A DNA stretch of 64,000 bases from Malachius bipustulatus (GCA_910589415.1 OU342634.1:39796723-39860722); one strand, 5' to 3'. Positions 46,701-54,390 are shown, numbered from the stretch's first letter. Translations and numbers: made by a program. The notes: generated by a model not told the origin, from the sequence alone.

Positions 46701-48773
46701 TTGTCGGTTCAAAAATAATTTTTCATATACATAAAAATATTTTTCGAAAATTTGTTTTCCTAATAATTAAAAAAAAAAATTTAAACACTTGAAATCTCTT
46801 CAGATCTCCATTTAGTTGCTTTCTTTTATCGATTGAGTTAATAAATCGACTTTTCATCGATTTCGTTGCACCGTCTTAAACGAAACAGCGGTATAGTTGC
46901 CTTCGATTACTTATATGCTCTAAGGGTAAATGAACCGTAAGGAATTCATAATAAAATCAGTTAGTTTCTCTCCACCTTAACGGGCAGAAATATCTATATG
47001 AAAGCTGATTTGAAGATCAGATGACTGATAAAAAGTAAATTTATTATGAAGTTTTTCTTTTTGCGAACTGGTGATTAACTTTTCCTAATCAAATTGGATA
47101 TAATTAAATAACGTGTTTTAGCCTAATCATTTAAAACATAATATGTAGCATGCTTGAAAATCAAAATTTTTAAAACACTTCCTACTACAGATATCAAAAA
47201 AAAAAAACACCAACAATTAATTAAGATTACGAACGCATTAATCATTTGTTAATATTAAAAAAAAAAATTATCGCGTTAATAATTTTGTAGCTAAGAAACA
47301 GAACTAGTTGATTTAGCACCACCAATATTTTTTAATTTATAAATAATAACTTCTCTGCCGTATAAACAGGAAACATCAATGTGAAAGACTGGGATTCGAA
47401 CCCACTCACAGAAGCAATTTCAACGTTTTATGGGCAAATGTCTATGATAGTTTCTGTTGTCAAAATGATTGTGCTGTGACATTTTGAAACTTTTTCAAAT
47501 TTGATTTTTATAATAATTAACTTTCTAAAATTCTATTATTTTTATAATACCTAATCATCATACACCTTACTTCGTGCATTCAATTACATTTTCTTAATAA
47601 CGTTACTAATGGCTTAACAGCGTACGTAAATGACGTATGTTTCCAGGTAGATACGTCATTAGTTCCGTTTATTAATATCCAATGACATATTAATGCAAGA
47701 GTGATTAACAAACTATTGGTACACGCAAAGAAGCTTATCGAATATCTGACGTAGATATTTTGTCATTAAACGCATAATAAATGTATCATGCAACGTGAAA
47801 CATTTTCCTGATTGCGAGGCAAAATAATAGGACCAACCTGGTCATAAGCTGCAGTAATTACAGAAATATCGCATGCCAATTTTCTTGAACCATCCCAATT
47901 AAAATAATCGCTTTATTATTAATATTAACTAGCAAGTTCAATGCTATATGTTTGATAATCTTCAAAGGCATTGAATTTAATGAACAGAGCAGATTAAATT
48001 TATGAAAATTTTCATTTTGTGACCTTTGGAAAATATTTTATTACATTAGATTAACACGATTTGTTATTCTTAATGAGGAAAACAGATTTGTGATTCGAGC
48101 AGTTTTAACTTTAAAAAGTGCTTTGCTAATATAACAATAAAGATCTCATATTACTAAAACAACATTGAATTAATATTTTTCTTTTTTAATTGTTCACTAT
48201 GTTTCCAAAATTAAATAAATTAGAAGAGGACTCGGTTTCGCAAAGGACATGAGCAAAAACTCATATATCCACATAAGGTAGGTATTGGAAAGTAGCTCTA
48301 GCTCTGAAAATAATAATTGCGGTATCATAAAGAGAAGTCTGTTTTTTTATCAAAAATCATAACTTTTGATTGTATCCAGGTGTGAATCACATGCAACTCA
48401 AAAATTTAAATAATAGTTTATTCAAGCCATTGTCACGGTTTGGTAAATCATAAGAGGCTTATTATAATTTTAAACGTAGTTATCTGAATTAATTTTTACC
48501 TTGTGTTGTGTCCGTTTTTTCTTCACTTTCATCAAAAACACAGGGATACGGGAAACACTTAATTTCGGGACTGCCAATAATAGTATTACTCCCGTCACAA
48601 CAACCGAACTTATTTTCGGGCAGCTTCAAAGTATTCATGTCCAGTTCGAGCTGTTTTTCGTAATTTTCACCCATTTCATTTTCCAGTTTTTTACACTCAC
48701 CGCAAAAATCGGTCATAACTATGCGAGGAATCACAAGCTTCGAACAAATCAACAAATCTTCAAAGCGATTCAT
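20021..48773 (-). CDS. IP3K: Inositol 1,4,5-trisphosphate 3-kinase (7 exons in model, about 506 aa)
   Basis: Predicted to phosphorylate Ins(1,4,5)P3 to Ins(1,3,4,5)P4 with ATP, ending the calcium-release signal in the cytoplasm. Exons in transcript order are 48773-48500, 33434-33172, 23461-23285, 22918-22715, 20740-20489, 20427-20356 and 20299-20021; all joins keep frame. A calmodulin-type helix, [15 protein letters not shown], sits at about 183-197. [12 protein letters not shown] follows. The family signature P-x-x-x-D-x-K-x-G appears as PCVMDCKIG (278-286), then [28 protein letters not shown] and the IDF motif (434-436). The catalytic part matches animal IP3 kinases closely. The first exon is assigned only by phase and strand. 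Introns of 9.7 and 15 kb are packed with mobile elements. It converges on the channel gene. Confidence 0.92.
20356..20427 (-). CDS. IP3K: IP3K exon 6 (24 codons)
   Basis: Encodes [20 protein letters not shown] then NTHE, residues 391-414. It corresponds to the RLKAIRTTLEVSPFF segment of vertebrate enzymes. The acceptor is TTTTTTACAG and the donor GTAAGATT. It is phase 0 on both sides and too short to appear as an open frame by itself. Confidence 0.9.
20489..20740 (-). CDS. IP3K: IP3K exon 5 (substrate-binding region)
   Basis: Residues 307-390, beginning [19 protein letters not shown] and including [20 protein letters not shown] and [10 protein letters not shown]. In the family this region forms the helical inositol-phosphate-binding insert. 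Donor GTAAGTTT. Phase 0 on both sides. Confidence 0.93.
21530..21767. repeat. 119-bp tandem duplication
   Basis: Two diverged copies share TGCTGTGCGCGCT (21545 and 21664), TGTAGCTGTCTTCTGACCAG and neighbouring words, offset by exactly 119 bases. It lies inside an IP3K intron next to the reverse-transcriptase remnant. Confidence 0.75.
21745..21975 (-). pseudogene. Degenerate LINE reverse-transcriptase fragment
   Basis: The minus-strand frame contains [19 protein letters not shown] followed by a hydrophobic stretch. GVPQGS is the hallmark of non-LTR reverse transcriptases. The following [17 protein letters not shown] region is replaced by [13 protein letters not shown]. The YADD catalytic box is not found. 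Only a short and shifted remnant remains. Confidence 0.5.
22715..22918 (-). CDS. IP3K: IP3K exon 4 (P-x-x-x-D-x-K-x-G signature)
   Basis: Residues 239-306, [17 protein letters not shown] through [17 protein letters not shown]. Carries IQLQDLL and the inositol-polyphosphate-kinase family signature PCVMDCKIG with its Asp and Lys intact. The acceptor is TTATTTTAG and the donor GTAATGAA. Confidence 0.94.
23285..23461 (-). CDS. IP3K: IP3K exon 3 (calmodulin-binding helix and ATP-binding start)
   Basis: Residues 180-238, [20 protein letters not shown] onward to [10 protein letters not shown]. The amphipathic basic [10 protein letters not shown] segment matches the calmodulin-binding stretch of vertebrate ITPKs. 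[17 protein letters not shown] starts the catalytic domain. Acceptor TTTTTTATAG, donor GTAAGATT. This exon is not an open ATG frame, so it is easily missed. Confidence 0.92.
23850..24165. repeat. Dispersed repeat with two GACA microsatellites
   Basis: Two clusters of ACAGACAGACA (near 24003 and 24125-24150) bracket a 110-base segment. The structure looks like a SINE or MITE family with internal GACA repeats, but no tRNA-type A and B boxes were identified and I cannot name it. Confidence 0.35.
26837..27700 (-). pseudogene. Decayed mobile-family gene with PIN-like, GCDTTSA and CXC regions (copy 2)
   Basis: On the minus strand, in order: [20 protein letters not shown] (about 27655-27596), then [16 protein letters not shown] ending at 27482, then after frameshifts [13 protein letters not shown] at 27115-27075, then a 19-G run (complement of 27066-27084). 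After another shift come [12 protein letters not shown] (26995-27030) and an acidic tail, [20 protein letters not shown], ending near 26837. From memory this is the order of a repetitive gene family in many animals: an acidic PIN-like motif, [18 protein letters not shown], and a C-terminal CXC domain like tesmin/TSO1. Multiple stops and shifts make it a pseudogene. It is in an IP3K intron, same strand. Confidence 0.6.
27066..27084. repeat. Run of 19 cytosines
   Basis: A pure C run of 19 bases sits inside the CXC-coding part of the minus-strand pseudogene, where it would read as glycines. Its length is uncertain because such runs are error-prone in sequencing. Confidence 0.8.
29786..30920. repeat. 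Three degenerate copies of a GGGCTTTCTA repeat, split by a MITE
   Basis: Variants of GGGCTTTCTAATGATATATC followed by CAAGTGG and GGTTGC occur at about 29791, 30676 and 30849. The last two are about 173 bases apart. The first is separated from them by the MITE at 29929-30594, so the MITE inserted into an older satellite-like block. Confidence 0.55.
29929..30594. mobile_element. MITE-like element with 55-bp terminal inverted repeats and a duplicated end
   Basis: The left end, GGCGGCTTTACACGATGCCA (29929 on, 55 bases), is present in inverted form at 30401-30455, 52 of 55 bases matching. A second inverted copy lies at 30540-30594. The right-hand 139 bases are tandemly duplicated (30318-30456 and 30457-30594). 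An interior stretch at 30107-30300 reads as a basic peptide, [17 protein letters not shown], after a stop, possibly a remnant of a transposase. No clean target-site duplication is visible. The class is therefore open; PIF/Harbinger is one option. Confidence 0.75.
30922..31072. mobile_element. 151-bp MITE with perfect 43-bp inverted repeats and TTA duplication
   Basis: The ends are TGCCCGTATTCACAAACGAT and its exact complement, with 43 matching bases on each side and a 65-base loop. TTA flanks both sides (30919-30921 and 31073-31075). A 3-bp TTA target duplication is the hallmark of PIF/Harbinger elements. Perfect arms imply recent insertion or strong hairpin-driven correction. It is within IP3K intron 2. 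Confidence 0.88.
31775..33113. mobile_element. Foldback-like element: inverted arms built of tandem repeats
   Basis: The outer segment at 31775-31920 (ATAAACCGGAAAAT onward) is repeated in inverted form at about 32960-33113, roughly three-quarters identical by eye. Inside the left arm, a unit with GCTGATTATGAATC and GAGGTCCAAA recurs near 31953, 32126, 32309 and 32570, spaced about 175 to 260 bases. Complementary versions occur from 32740 on. Inverted arms made of tandem repeats are the layout of Drosophila foldback elements; relationship to them is not claimed. It ends 58 bases from IP3K exon 2. Confidence 0.65.
33172..33434 (-). CDS. IP3K: IP3K exon 2 (Ser/Arg-rich N-terminal region)
   Basis: Ends [19 protein letters not shown] then QLPK, and splices in phase to PSGWRKLRN, a junction typical of IP3 kinases. 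The start contains [13 protein letters not shown] and [17 protein letters not shown], a low-complexity Arg/Ser region. Two acceptors are possible. The AG at 33435-33436 (TTTACAG) gives phase 1 and fits the first exon at 48500-48773. The AG at 33469-33470 gives phase 0 and adds 34 bases, starting [11 protein letters not shown]. The donor GTTAGG is weak. The reading and the splice to exon 3 are well supported; the 5' boundary is not settled. Confidence 0.78.
33853..34076. repeat. Perfect 112-bp tandem duplication
   Basis: The 112 bases at 33853-33964 (starting TTAAGTAACAGAAGACGATG) are repeated without a mismatch at 33965-34076. One plus-strand frame reads [20 protein letters not shown] in each copy, but it is preceded by a stop and has no recognised family. 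The exact identity means a very recent duplication, or an assembly error. Confidence 0.85.
34440..35455. repeat. Hierarchical satellite: ~263-bp units of ~30-bp subrepeats, with an inverted left part
   Basis: Subrepeats close to CGAGCTGACCGGACTTTGCA followed by an A-rich spacer occur many times. A higher-order unit begins with CAAGATCGGACTTTGTCAAA and recurs at about 34755, 35018 and 35281, exactly 263 bases apart each time. At 34440-34610 the same subrepeat is present in the opposite orientation (TGCAAGGTCCGGTCAGCTCA). All overlapping open frames on both strands come from repeat periodicity and are not genes. Confidence 0.9.
36895..38560. repeat. Dispersed repeat copy B, interrupted by a palindromic element
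   Basis: Same family as 13975-14720. The left part is at 36895-37273 and the right part at 38257-38560. The words CTTATTAGGTGTCAT, ATTCTCCTTTATC and CCACTATA end directly at the insertion. The right part resumes with AAATG and later the CAAACGAATGCCGTT type sequence. Confidence 0.65.
37274..38256. mobile_element. ~983-bp palindromic DNA element, arms about 270-310 bp, TA target
   Basis: The left end TAGGGTGTTTCGCTTAAG and right end ACGAATCACCCTGTA are inverted relatives. Complementary words continue through both arms (for example TTTGAAATTTCGAAAAAATC, GAAATAGGAGTTTC, AAGAGCATTT and AACCCGGTGGCCGATTTA versions), to about 37590 on the left and 37985 on the right. TA flanks both ends, matching the TA in the uninterrupted copy A (CCACTATAATG). 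This suggests a Tc1/mariner-type nonautonomous element. The 103-codon frame across the centre is AT-rich and shows no transposase features. Confidence 0.75.
39480..40480 (+). pseudogene. Non-LTR retrotransposon reverse-transcriptase remnant
   Basis: Across shifted frames the plus strand reads a domain 2-like HQFGF-type stretch at about 39645-39660, AYEGLLK at about 39790 (family: VWHKGLLSKL), then [20 protein letters not shown] at 39916-39975. It ends HSFADGRTL at 40002-40028. The family forms [20 protein letters not shown] and FADD are recognisable. The catalytic FADD has become FADG and GVPQGS has become GVLQSS, so it is inactive. Further 3' sequence to about 40480 retains decayed LINE-like words. 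Boundaries are approximate. Confidence 0.7.
40723..40752. repeat. (AT)15 microsatellite
   Basis: Uninterrupted alternation of A and T for 30 bases at the left edge of the 637-bp array. It generates the repeated YIYIYI reading seen in both strands. Confidence 0.95.
40755..42300. repeat. ~637-bp tandem array 1
   Basis: Landmarks recur 637 bases apart: AAAAACGCTC at 40781 and 41418, and CTACAGGGTGT at about 40898 and 41535. Shared words include GCAGTTTTCAATCTAGG, TTCAAAATGGCGGCT, AGTGGCGTGGGTA and GAGCACATTTTTGA. A third unit follows, broken by a ~170-base insertion at about 41794-41962. The CAGGGTGT word resembles the ends of DNA elements, so the array may derive from one. Confidence 0.8.
41794..41962 (+). 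other. Insertion in the 637-bp array with an exon-like 31-codon stretch
   Basis: Comparison with the neighbouring unit shows extra sequence between CACAACAAAATAA and TAACAAGATTGG, with TAA on both sides. Inside, after TATTCAG at 41836-41842, a frame from 41842 reads [20 protein letters not shown] and on to NCRK, then TAA at 41935-41937. It is richer in GC than its surroundings. It could be the end of a retrocopied gene or a transduced exon. I do not recognise the protein. Confidence 0.4.
43736..44558 (+). pseudogene. LINE RNase H domain, frameshifted
   Basis: Frame 1 to 44134 reads [33 protein letters not shown] and [14 protein letters not shown], keeping the D, E and D catalytic residues. 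After an A8 run near 44103 the frame shifts and the sequence continues as [20 protein letters not shown], then [15 protein letters not shown]. The fourth catalytic Asp, normally in N-E-x-A-D, is His here. [16 protein letters not shown] and [14 protein letters not shown] follow, the usual C-terminal segment. An internal deletion between SSKMAW and the KWIPEHTG segment is also likely. Not functional. Confidence 0.88.
44759..44781 (+). repeat. ATCAAT-repeat LINE tail
   Basis: Nearly four copies of ATCAAT directly precede the right-hand target-site duplication, acting as the 3' tail of the retrotransposon in place of poly(A). Confidence 0.85.
44800..48490. other. AT-rich DNA, no supported gene
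   Basis: Short frames at 44807-45034 and 45193-45375 lack domains. A perfect RNA polymerase III B-box word, GGTTCGAATCC, is present on the minus strand near 47392-47402, but no matching tRNA fold was found. Confidence 0.5.
48500..48773 (-). CDS. Putative IP3K first coding exon
   Basis: The minus-strand frame starts [20 protein letters not shown], runs 91 codons and one base, and ends at a donor (ACAAG then GTAAAAAT). It has coding-like composition and includes [20 protein letters not shown] and an acidic end, [11 protein letters not shown]. An in-frame stop lies about 42 bases upstream of the ATG. Phase 1 fits the TTTACAG acceptor of the exon at 33172-33434, creating Asp at the junction. I do not recognise the peptide, and N-termini of IP3 kinases are poorly conserved. 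It could instead belong to another gene. CRE-like TACGTCAT lies upstream at about 49018-49027. Confidence 0.45.
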
Positions 48774-48774
48774 A

Positions 48775-49660
48775 ATTATATAAATATTACCATAAAATTT
48801 CCAGTCATTTTAATTGGGACGGCACGAATTTTAATAACCGATCCGTTAACATGTTTCAGTTTAGAGAAAATTCGGTACAATTCATTTAATGAGATGAATC
48901 TCTACGTGAAATTCTTTCACTATCACAACATTTGGTCGGTGAATTGTTGTTGAGTTTCTTTTTCAAGCTTAGGTTTTGTACTAGATTGTACTTTACTACA
49001 GGCAACAAGTTCAAATTTATGACGTAGCATGACTTACTTTGAGGCACGCAAGCGTACAGTCATCATATCATTAAGCGATACGAAATAGTGATGATGGTTA
49101 ACTGTTTAAATGTGAATTGGTAACGAGCAGGGAGAACCGCAAGATCGTAAATGGAAAATAAGCTTTCATTTGCAAAATTGAAGTAACCGCACACAAATTA
49201 CTCTAAAAGTCTCATAGCCACTGATGAATAAATATTATGAGTAACGAAAATGAGTAATTGTATAATAAACTTGCAGTAGTGATTGGAGTAGCAGGTAAAA
49301 TTAAGCGTTAAAATAGAATCACGGTAATTTGTAATAATTATTTCTAATTAATTTAAATGCTTGAATAAAAAGTAGTCTGAACAAGAAAGGATACCAATAA
49401 CTTATAAACAATCAATCTAAAACCTGTTATGCATGGTATTTCCCTTACTTTAATAAGATAGGTGCTCAATATTTTGACAACTTTTTTGTTGTCTTTAAAG
49501 CACGCCCCTTTTTCTTTTTTTTTTGGCCAAGTCTACTTATGTTTATTTCTTGTTCTTTTTTATTATACGAGTATACTCTCTTCAAAACGAATACCTATCC
49601 ACTCTTCCACTTTAATCTTCCACTTCGCAAAAAATTACAAATTTTACCAAACTATTAATT
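48775..49660. other. AT-rich DNA upstream of the putative first exon
   Basis: Possible promoter region for the minus-strand kinase exon. No convincing TATA box and initiator pair was found. Short frames at 48501-48953 and 49462-49710 on the plus strand are not supported. Confidence 0.4.
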
Positions 49661-49664
49661 GTAA

Positions 49665-50181
49665 AGGCGCGTCCACACTAGCAAATAATTACGTTGTGCG
49701 TGGAATGTAGAATGCGCAGCAAATATTTGCGCCGCAAATTCTACATTGTTGATGCATAAATTTTTACGTCGTGCGCCGTGCGTCTCCGATCAACCCGTGC
49801 GTGCATGTCTGTACATACATGTTTATCAGAGTTCTTTTTCCTTTTTTTTTATTTTTCTCGATAAGATGGTACATAACAATGAAAGCAGCATATATATGTC
49901 TTCTTCATTGCTATTAATGCATCAGAAGACATGATGCGACCACGAAAACACTACTAGTCTTTAATAATACGTCCACACTAGAACAACGCTGCGGCGTAAA
50001 TCGTTTGATGTCTATCAAAAAACCGACAACGAACGGATCGCGTGTGTTGAATTTGGCGAAAACTTTTGTGTGCGGTTAAATGCGCCGAACGCGTCCATAC
50101 TCGCATAAATTTGTGAACGCACGAATAAATTTGCGGCGAACGCGACGCACAGCATAAATTTTTACTAATGTGGACGCCGCT
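49665..50181. mobile_element. ~517-bp MITE with GCGTCCACA inverted ends and TAA duplication
   Basis: The left end AGGCGCGTCCACACTAGCAAA-type sequence matches the inverted right end (complement AGCGGCGTCCACATTAGTAAA-type), 17 of the first 21 bases. TAA flanks both sides (49662-49664 and 50182-50184), fitting PIF/Harbinger-type T-W-A targets. A third GTCCACACTAG word inside, at 49971-49981, suggests nesting or internal rearrangement. The interior is rich in GCG/CGC words such as GCGGCGAACGCG. Confidence 0.7.
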
Positions 50182-50437
50182 TAAGGATTAAATTTTTATA
50201 CGATGAACGAGCCTACAATATTTATGTCATAATATGACGAGACTGTGACTATATTTAGAGTTTTTTTAATGTGTAGGTGTACATCATATTATTCACTCGA
50301 GTGAAGAAAAAGACAAAATCTTGGTGAGCTTAATTTTAGTACAAAGTTATCAATATCTCATACCTTTTTTTGTGTATCTTCATAGTATTTTTACTTATTC
50401 TATGAATAAAGCCTGGTCTGTGTTCGCTGAAAAAACA

Positions 50438-50790
50438 AATTCTAACTAGCCAGTTCAAAAAAATAGTCCACTAGGAAATAATGATGTGGAAAAGCGACAT
50501 TGTTCACCAAGAGACTATATATTGAAGAAATGCTACTACTTATGTCTGTAATAATAAGTGTTCCATTGGTCATTGTTATAATGAACATTGAGAAAATTCA
50601 GGTTATCAAAAACAAATTCCAAGTGACCAGTTCAATAAAATAGTTTCCTATAGGAAATAATGATGTGTAAAAGCGAAATGGCTCACCAAGAGATGATGTT
50701 GAAGGAATGCTAATATGTTTAATAAAAGTTTCATTGGTCATTGTTGGAATGAATTATTATACCGAGAAAATTCAGGGAGTGCTGTATTCT
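50438..50790. repeat. ~179-bp tandem duplication
   Basis: GGAAATAATGATGTG recurs at 50474 and 50653. CACCAAGAGA, TTCATTGGTCATTGTT and GAGAAAATTCAGG also recur in order. The copies are about 80 percent alike by eye. Confidence 0.75.
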
Positions 50791-53530
50791 TATCATAAAA
50801 ACGTCAGCAAATGGTTGATTAAAGATAATTTTTTTCTATAACATAAATTTTCTAATCTCTCCAAGTCGTATGTAAAAGATAGTCAGGTTCGAGATCAGGA
50901 ACTTTATGGCCAAAAAACTTACTGAAGCTCGGCAGAAAACCCTTTTTAATGACATTTAATTGGTACTATCAAAAAATTTCTTGGGTTAATATAAGGGCAA
51001 GTTTATCTAAGAAGTTGAATTTTTCGAAAAACTAAGTCTTATAAAAACCAACTACATCGGAAACTACAAACTGTGACGTATTTACATAAGTCTATCTATT
51101 CAAAAGTGTGAGCATCAAAAAATTTGATAGACAGTAGTAGGCCATGGAAAACAAATTACTGTAAATGTTTGAAGGTGTCAAAATAGATCATCCTCTTCTT
51201 AAAATATTTAAATCAACTATAGTGCGACAGATGACAAAGTAACAGGATGTCCAAAAAAATTCCATAAGTACTGAAGGACGGAGCAGCGAATATTATACAG
51301 GCTGTTTCTTATTGGTGATACCCATCACTATTATTACTGTCTTAGAATCGACAATAGGCAAGTTGAATTATAGGAAAAATTGAAATTTTGGAGGGCATCC
51401 AATGTTTTTTTTTCATATTTCAAATTATATTCACAGTTCACTAGATTAGTAAAGGAAAAATCATAATTATTCCAGTATATTAGGTAGAGATTTGAAATTT
51501 GGTATCACAACTTGGAACATAGTTTGCGTCTACTGTCATTGTCAAAAATAATTTAGACACTCGAAACTTCCAACTTCTATGCACACCGGGGGCATTGCAC
51601 TTAGTTTTGGTATGCATTTTGGCTGCCTGGGGTGTACCCTATGGCGAAAGCCAAGCCCACTGTGATCTCTATTTGATTTTGATTTCACTCTAAATTTTAC
51701 ATAAATATAATCAACTTTTCTTTGCATTAGGGCCTGCATTAGGGCCGCCATATTACTTTTTCTTGTCATTCGCTATAAAAATCAAAGAAACCAACAATCT
51801 ATCAGATTAAACAACAATGTCAAATTATTTTTCTTCTTTTTTCTAAAATCTCTTCGGGAAACATTTATTTTCTTCTTTTCGAATGTTGAAAGAACCTAAG
51901 GCAAGCAATATGACGTTATATTGACGTCAGTTGGTGAAAAAAAAGTATTTTTTTCTTTAAGTAGGTAAAAGTCTGAAGTTTTTGGTTTGAAAAAACCAAT
52001 ATGATGGCCATAAGAAAAAAAAAGTTGACCATCGTTACGCATAATCTAGGGTGAAATTATTACAGTTAAGTATGAAGCAGCTACCATAGTGCAAATTATC
52101 GGCTTTTAAACCGTTACACGTTCCGCGAAAATTTTCAAAAAGTTACAAAAATGCAATAATTAAAAATAATTTAATAAAGTCGACCAAAGTGGACAACAAA
52201 AAACGTGGACAACGTCTTGTTTTTTTTCAATTATCGCAATTCTTTTAATAAAATTTTGTTTGAAATGTCAAATTCTGGCTTTGAAAAAATGAAAATTTTC
52301 AATTCTCGATTTTTTTTATCTCCATGAATCAAGTCCAAAAAGCATGGACGTCAAATGAAAACGTTTTTTCTGTTTCTATGAGCTTGTTTTGCTTATTAGA
52401 AAGAGAGTTTGAATGATAGTTCAAGTTATCTATACCTACAAGCTACAAGTAAAAATGTAATGAAATATTTCCATTACGATTATCATAATCACCTTTCCGG
52501 TGATAGTTACCTATCCTGGCTATTAGTGGTTACAAAATCACCGGTACAGTCAATCACGAGTTGCTCATATAAGTGATTAAATTCTTCAAATATTAGTAAA
52601 TATTTTCGTTATTATAGGTAAGAGAGTGAGATATTCTGAAGGTAAATGCTTTATATTCAAATATTAGAAATAAAAATACATAGAACAATGATGAGTATGT
52701 TTACTATCATCATGAAAGATGAAAGTATCTGAATACCTATTTACTTAGGGGGTATTAAAAATTTACCAGTTTACCCAAAATAAAGAACTGTGACGCAAGT
52801 CACATCATTCTACGTGTTACTAATTTCGTTATGTGCTCGCTATCACTAATTTTGGTTAAATTGGAAAGTAAAAATTATCCTAAATATACAAATGGGTTAG
52901 CTATCATCGATGCTGACAAATAAATTAATTAAATTTTAAACTTTCAGAGCTAAATCTTCATGTTATGGTTTCGTGAAATAGATAAAAATGTTTATTATGT
53001 AATTCGTGTACCTAAATTGGAAATTGCAATTTGTTTATTAACGCTCTGTTTATTTTCCATTCAGAAGGTTTTCGTTGCGGTTCAGCGATGAAACAACAAA
53101 AAAAGTATAGTTGATTTTTTTAAATCTTGTCTTGGCTGATTTGATACGAATATTAAATATATTCAAATTCTTTACTTAGAAAAATTATTTCAGAATCATT
53201 TTGTCCTTTTTATACCGATCGACTTGTAGTTGAGTAGCCATTTTCACTAAAATAACAATGACGAGATTTATTACATCTTGCGCGGAAGCAATTATTATTG
53301 TACCTACTAACTATCTAAACAAAAAATGTGAAGTTCTAGTTTTATTAACTTTACTGCACAACTAACATTATGTAATGTTATTTATTAAAAATTTATTTGC
53401 AACATAAACTGCAGCAGCCATAATAAAATTAATTCAAAATCACAGACTAGTTATTATAATTATTCTTTATATAGACGAACCAAAAGTGAAGGTATAGGTT
53501 AAAATGCATTCATAAAAAAATAAGCAAGTT
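50790..53530. other. AT-rich DNA, no supported gene
   Basis: The minus-strand frame at 51542-51769 has no recognised domain. The rest has no frame worth reporting. Confidence 0.55.
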
Positions 53531-53535
53531 TCCAA

Positions 53536-53545
53536 TTTATTTATT
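53536..53545 (-). terminator. Poly(A) signals of the His-rich gene
   Basis: Two overlapping AATAAA hexamers on the minus strand (complement of TTTATT at 53540-53545 and 53536-53541) lie about 50 bases after the stop codon. Confidence 0.65.
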
Positions 53546-53591
53546 GAGTGATGAAAAACAAATAACAGTAACAACAAACCAAAACATAAGA

Positions 53592-54356
53592 TCAATGCTT
53601 ATCACTCTTCTTGAATCCCCAATGTTTATGTCCTTCCTTTCCTCCTTTCTTTCCATACTTGGATCCATGATGCCAGTGTTCATCATGTCCTCCAGCTTTC
53701 TTATGACCGGCATCTTCATGATGGTGTCCACCTTTCTCATGATGACTCTTCTTCCCGTAATGATCTTCGTGCTTACCGCCCTTCTTATGTCCTCCCTTCT
53801 TGTGCCCGCCTTTCTTGTATCCATGCTCATGATGATGCCCTCCGTGTTTGGAGTGATGACCTTCGTCGTGATCTTCATCGTAGAAATGCTTCTCTTTCTT
53901 GAACTCGTCTTTCTTGTGCACATCATGACCTCCTTTGGTCGAATGTCCCTTTTTGTACGACCCTTTCTCGCCAAATTTGTGTCCTTTCTCACCCTTCTCG
54001 CCTTTGTGATGTTCGCCGTAGTACCCATCGTCGTGGTGGTGCTTCTTCTTGTGTCCGCCGTGCTCTTCGAAGTGTTTTTTGTGGCCCTCCTTGTCATGGT
54101 GGCCCTTTTTGCCGTGCTCGCTGGAATGATGGCCCTTGTAGCCTTTGTCGCCCTTGTCGCCATGGCTGGAATGGTGCTCGGAGTGATGTTCCTTTCCGCC
54201 GCCCTTCTTATATTTGTGACCGTGATGAGAGGCAGCTGTTTCCAAGTCGGAAAGCTCGAGTTCGCGTTTTTCGCGTGGGATTTCTCGCGATGCAGTCAAA
54301 CATATTCCTATTGTCACGATCAGGGCTAAAACACAGAGTCCCTTACAGGGCAACAT
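53592..54356 (-). CDS. Secreted His/Gly/Lys-rich protein (254 aa), intronless
   Basis: Starts MLPCKGLCVLALIVTIGICL, a clear signal peptide with likely cleavage after residue 22. An R-E-K-R site (residues 28-31) is a possible furin cut. Mature sequence is dominated by His, Lys and Gly in short imperfect repeats, such as KGGHKKGGHKKGG, HGDKGDKGYKGHH and EKGEKGHKFGEKG, with scattered acidic and Tyr residues. Composition resembles insect secreted or cuticle-associated proteins often called histidine-rich glycoprotein-like, and perhaps the DUF4779 family, which I recall only loosely. Histidine clusters suggest metal binding or crosslinking, unproven. The ATG has CACC before it, and a TATA box with initiator lies at the right spacing. 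Low-complexity codons leave long open frames on the opposite strand and in another frame, which are shadows. Confidence 0.85.
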   Translation of the reverse strand: MLPCKGLCVLALIVTIGICLTASREIPREKRELELSDLETAASHHGHKYKKGGGKEHHSEHHSSHGDKGDKGYKGHHSSEHGKKGHHDKEGHKKHFEEHGGHKKKHHHDDGYYGEHHKGEKGEKGHKFGEKGSYKKGHSTKGGHDVHKKDEFKKEKHFYDEDHDEGHHSKHGGHHHEHGYKKGGHKKGGHKKGGKHEDHYGKKSHHEKGGHHHEDAGHKKAGGHDEHWHHGSKYGKKGGKEGHKHWGFKKSDKH

Positions 54357-54390
54357 GGTGAATCACTGGACACTGGTAGTGTTCTTCGAA

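Larger units (their letters stand above)
33435..48499 (-). other. IP3K intron 1 (15 kb), rich in mobile elements and satellites
   Basis: Holds the 112-bp duplication, the 263-bp satellite, dispersed repeat copy B with a palindromic insertion, a LINE reverse-transcriptase remnant, the 637-bp array and the LINE at 43665-44781. The stretches 35480-36890, 38560-39480, 42300-43650 and 44800-48490 show no supported gene. The intron exists only if the first exon at 48500-48773 is correctly assigned. Confidence 0.5.

Noticed and set aside
47390..47470. Possible tRNA gene (B-box GGTTCGAATCC on the minus strand)
   Set aside because: No A box and no pairing acceptor stem at the right distance; at most a tRNA-derived SINE scrap or coincidence.
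53537..54163. 208-codon minus-strand frame rich in Thr, Arg and Lys
   Set aside because: Alternative frame of the same low-complexity coding sequence, with no start context or domain.
53544..54329. 261-codon hydrophobic frame on the plus strand, looking like a multi-pass membrane protein
   Set aside because: It is the antisense shadow of the His/Gly/Lys-rich gene: CAC, GGC and AAG codons read backwards give Val, Ala, Leu and Met. The minus-strand gene has signal peptide, promoter and poly(A) support.
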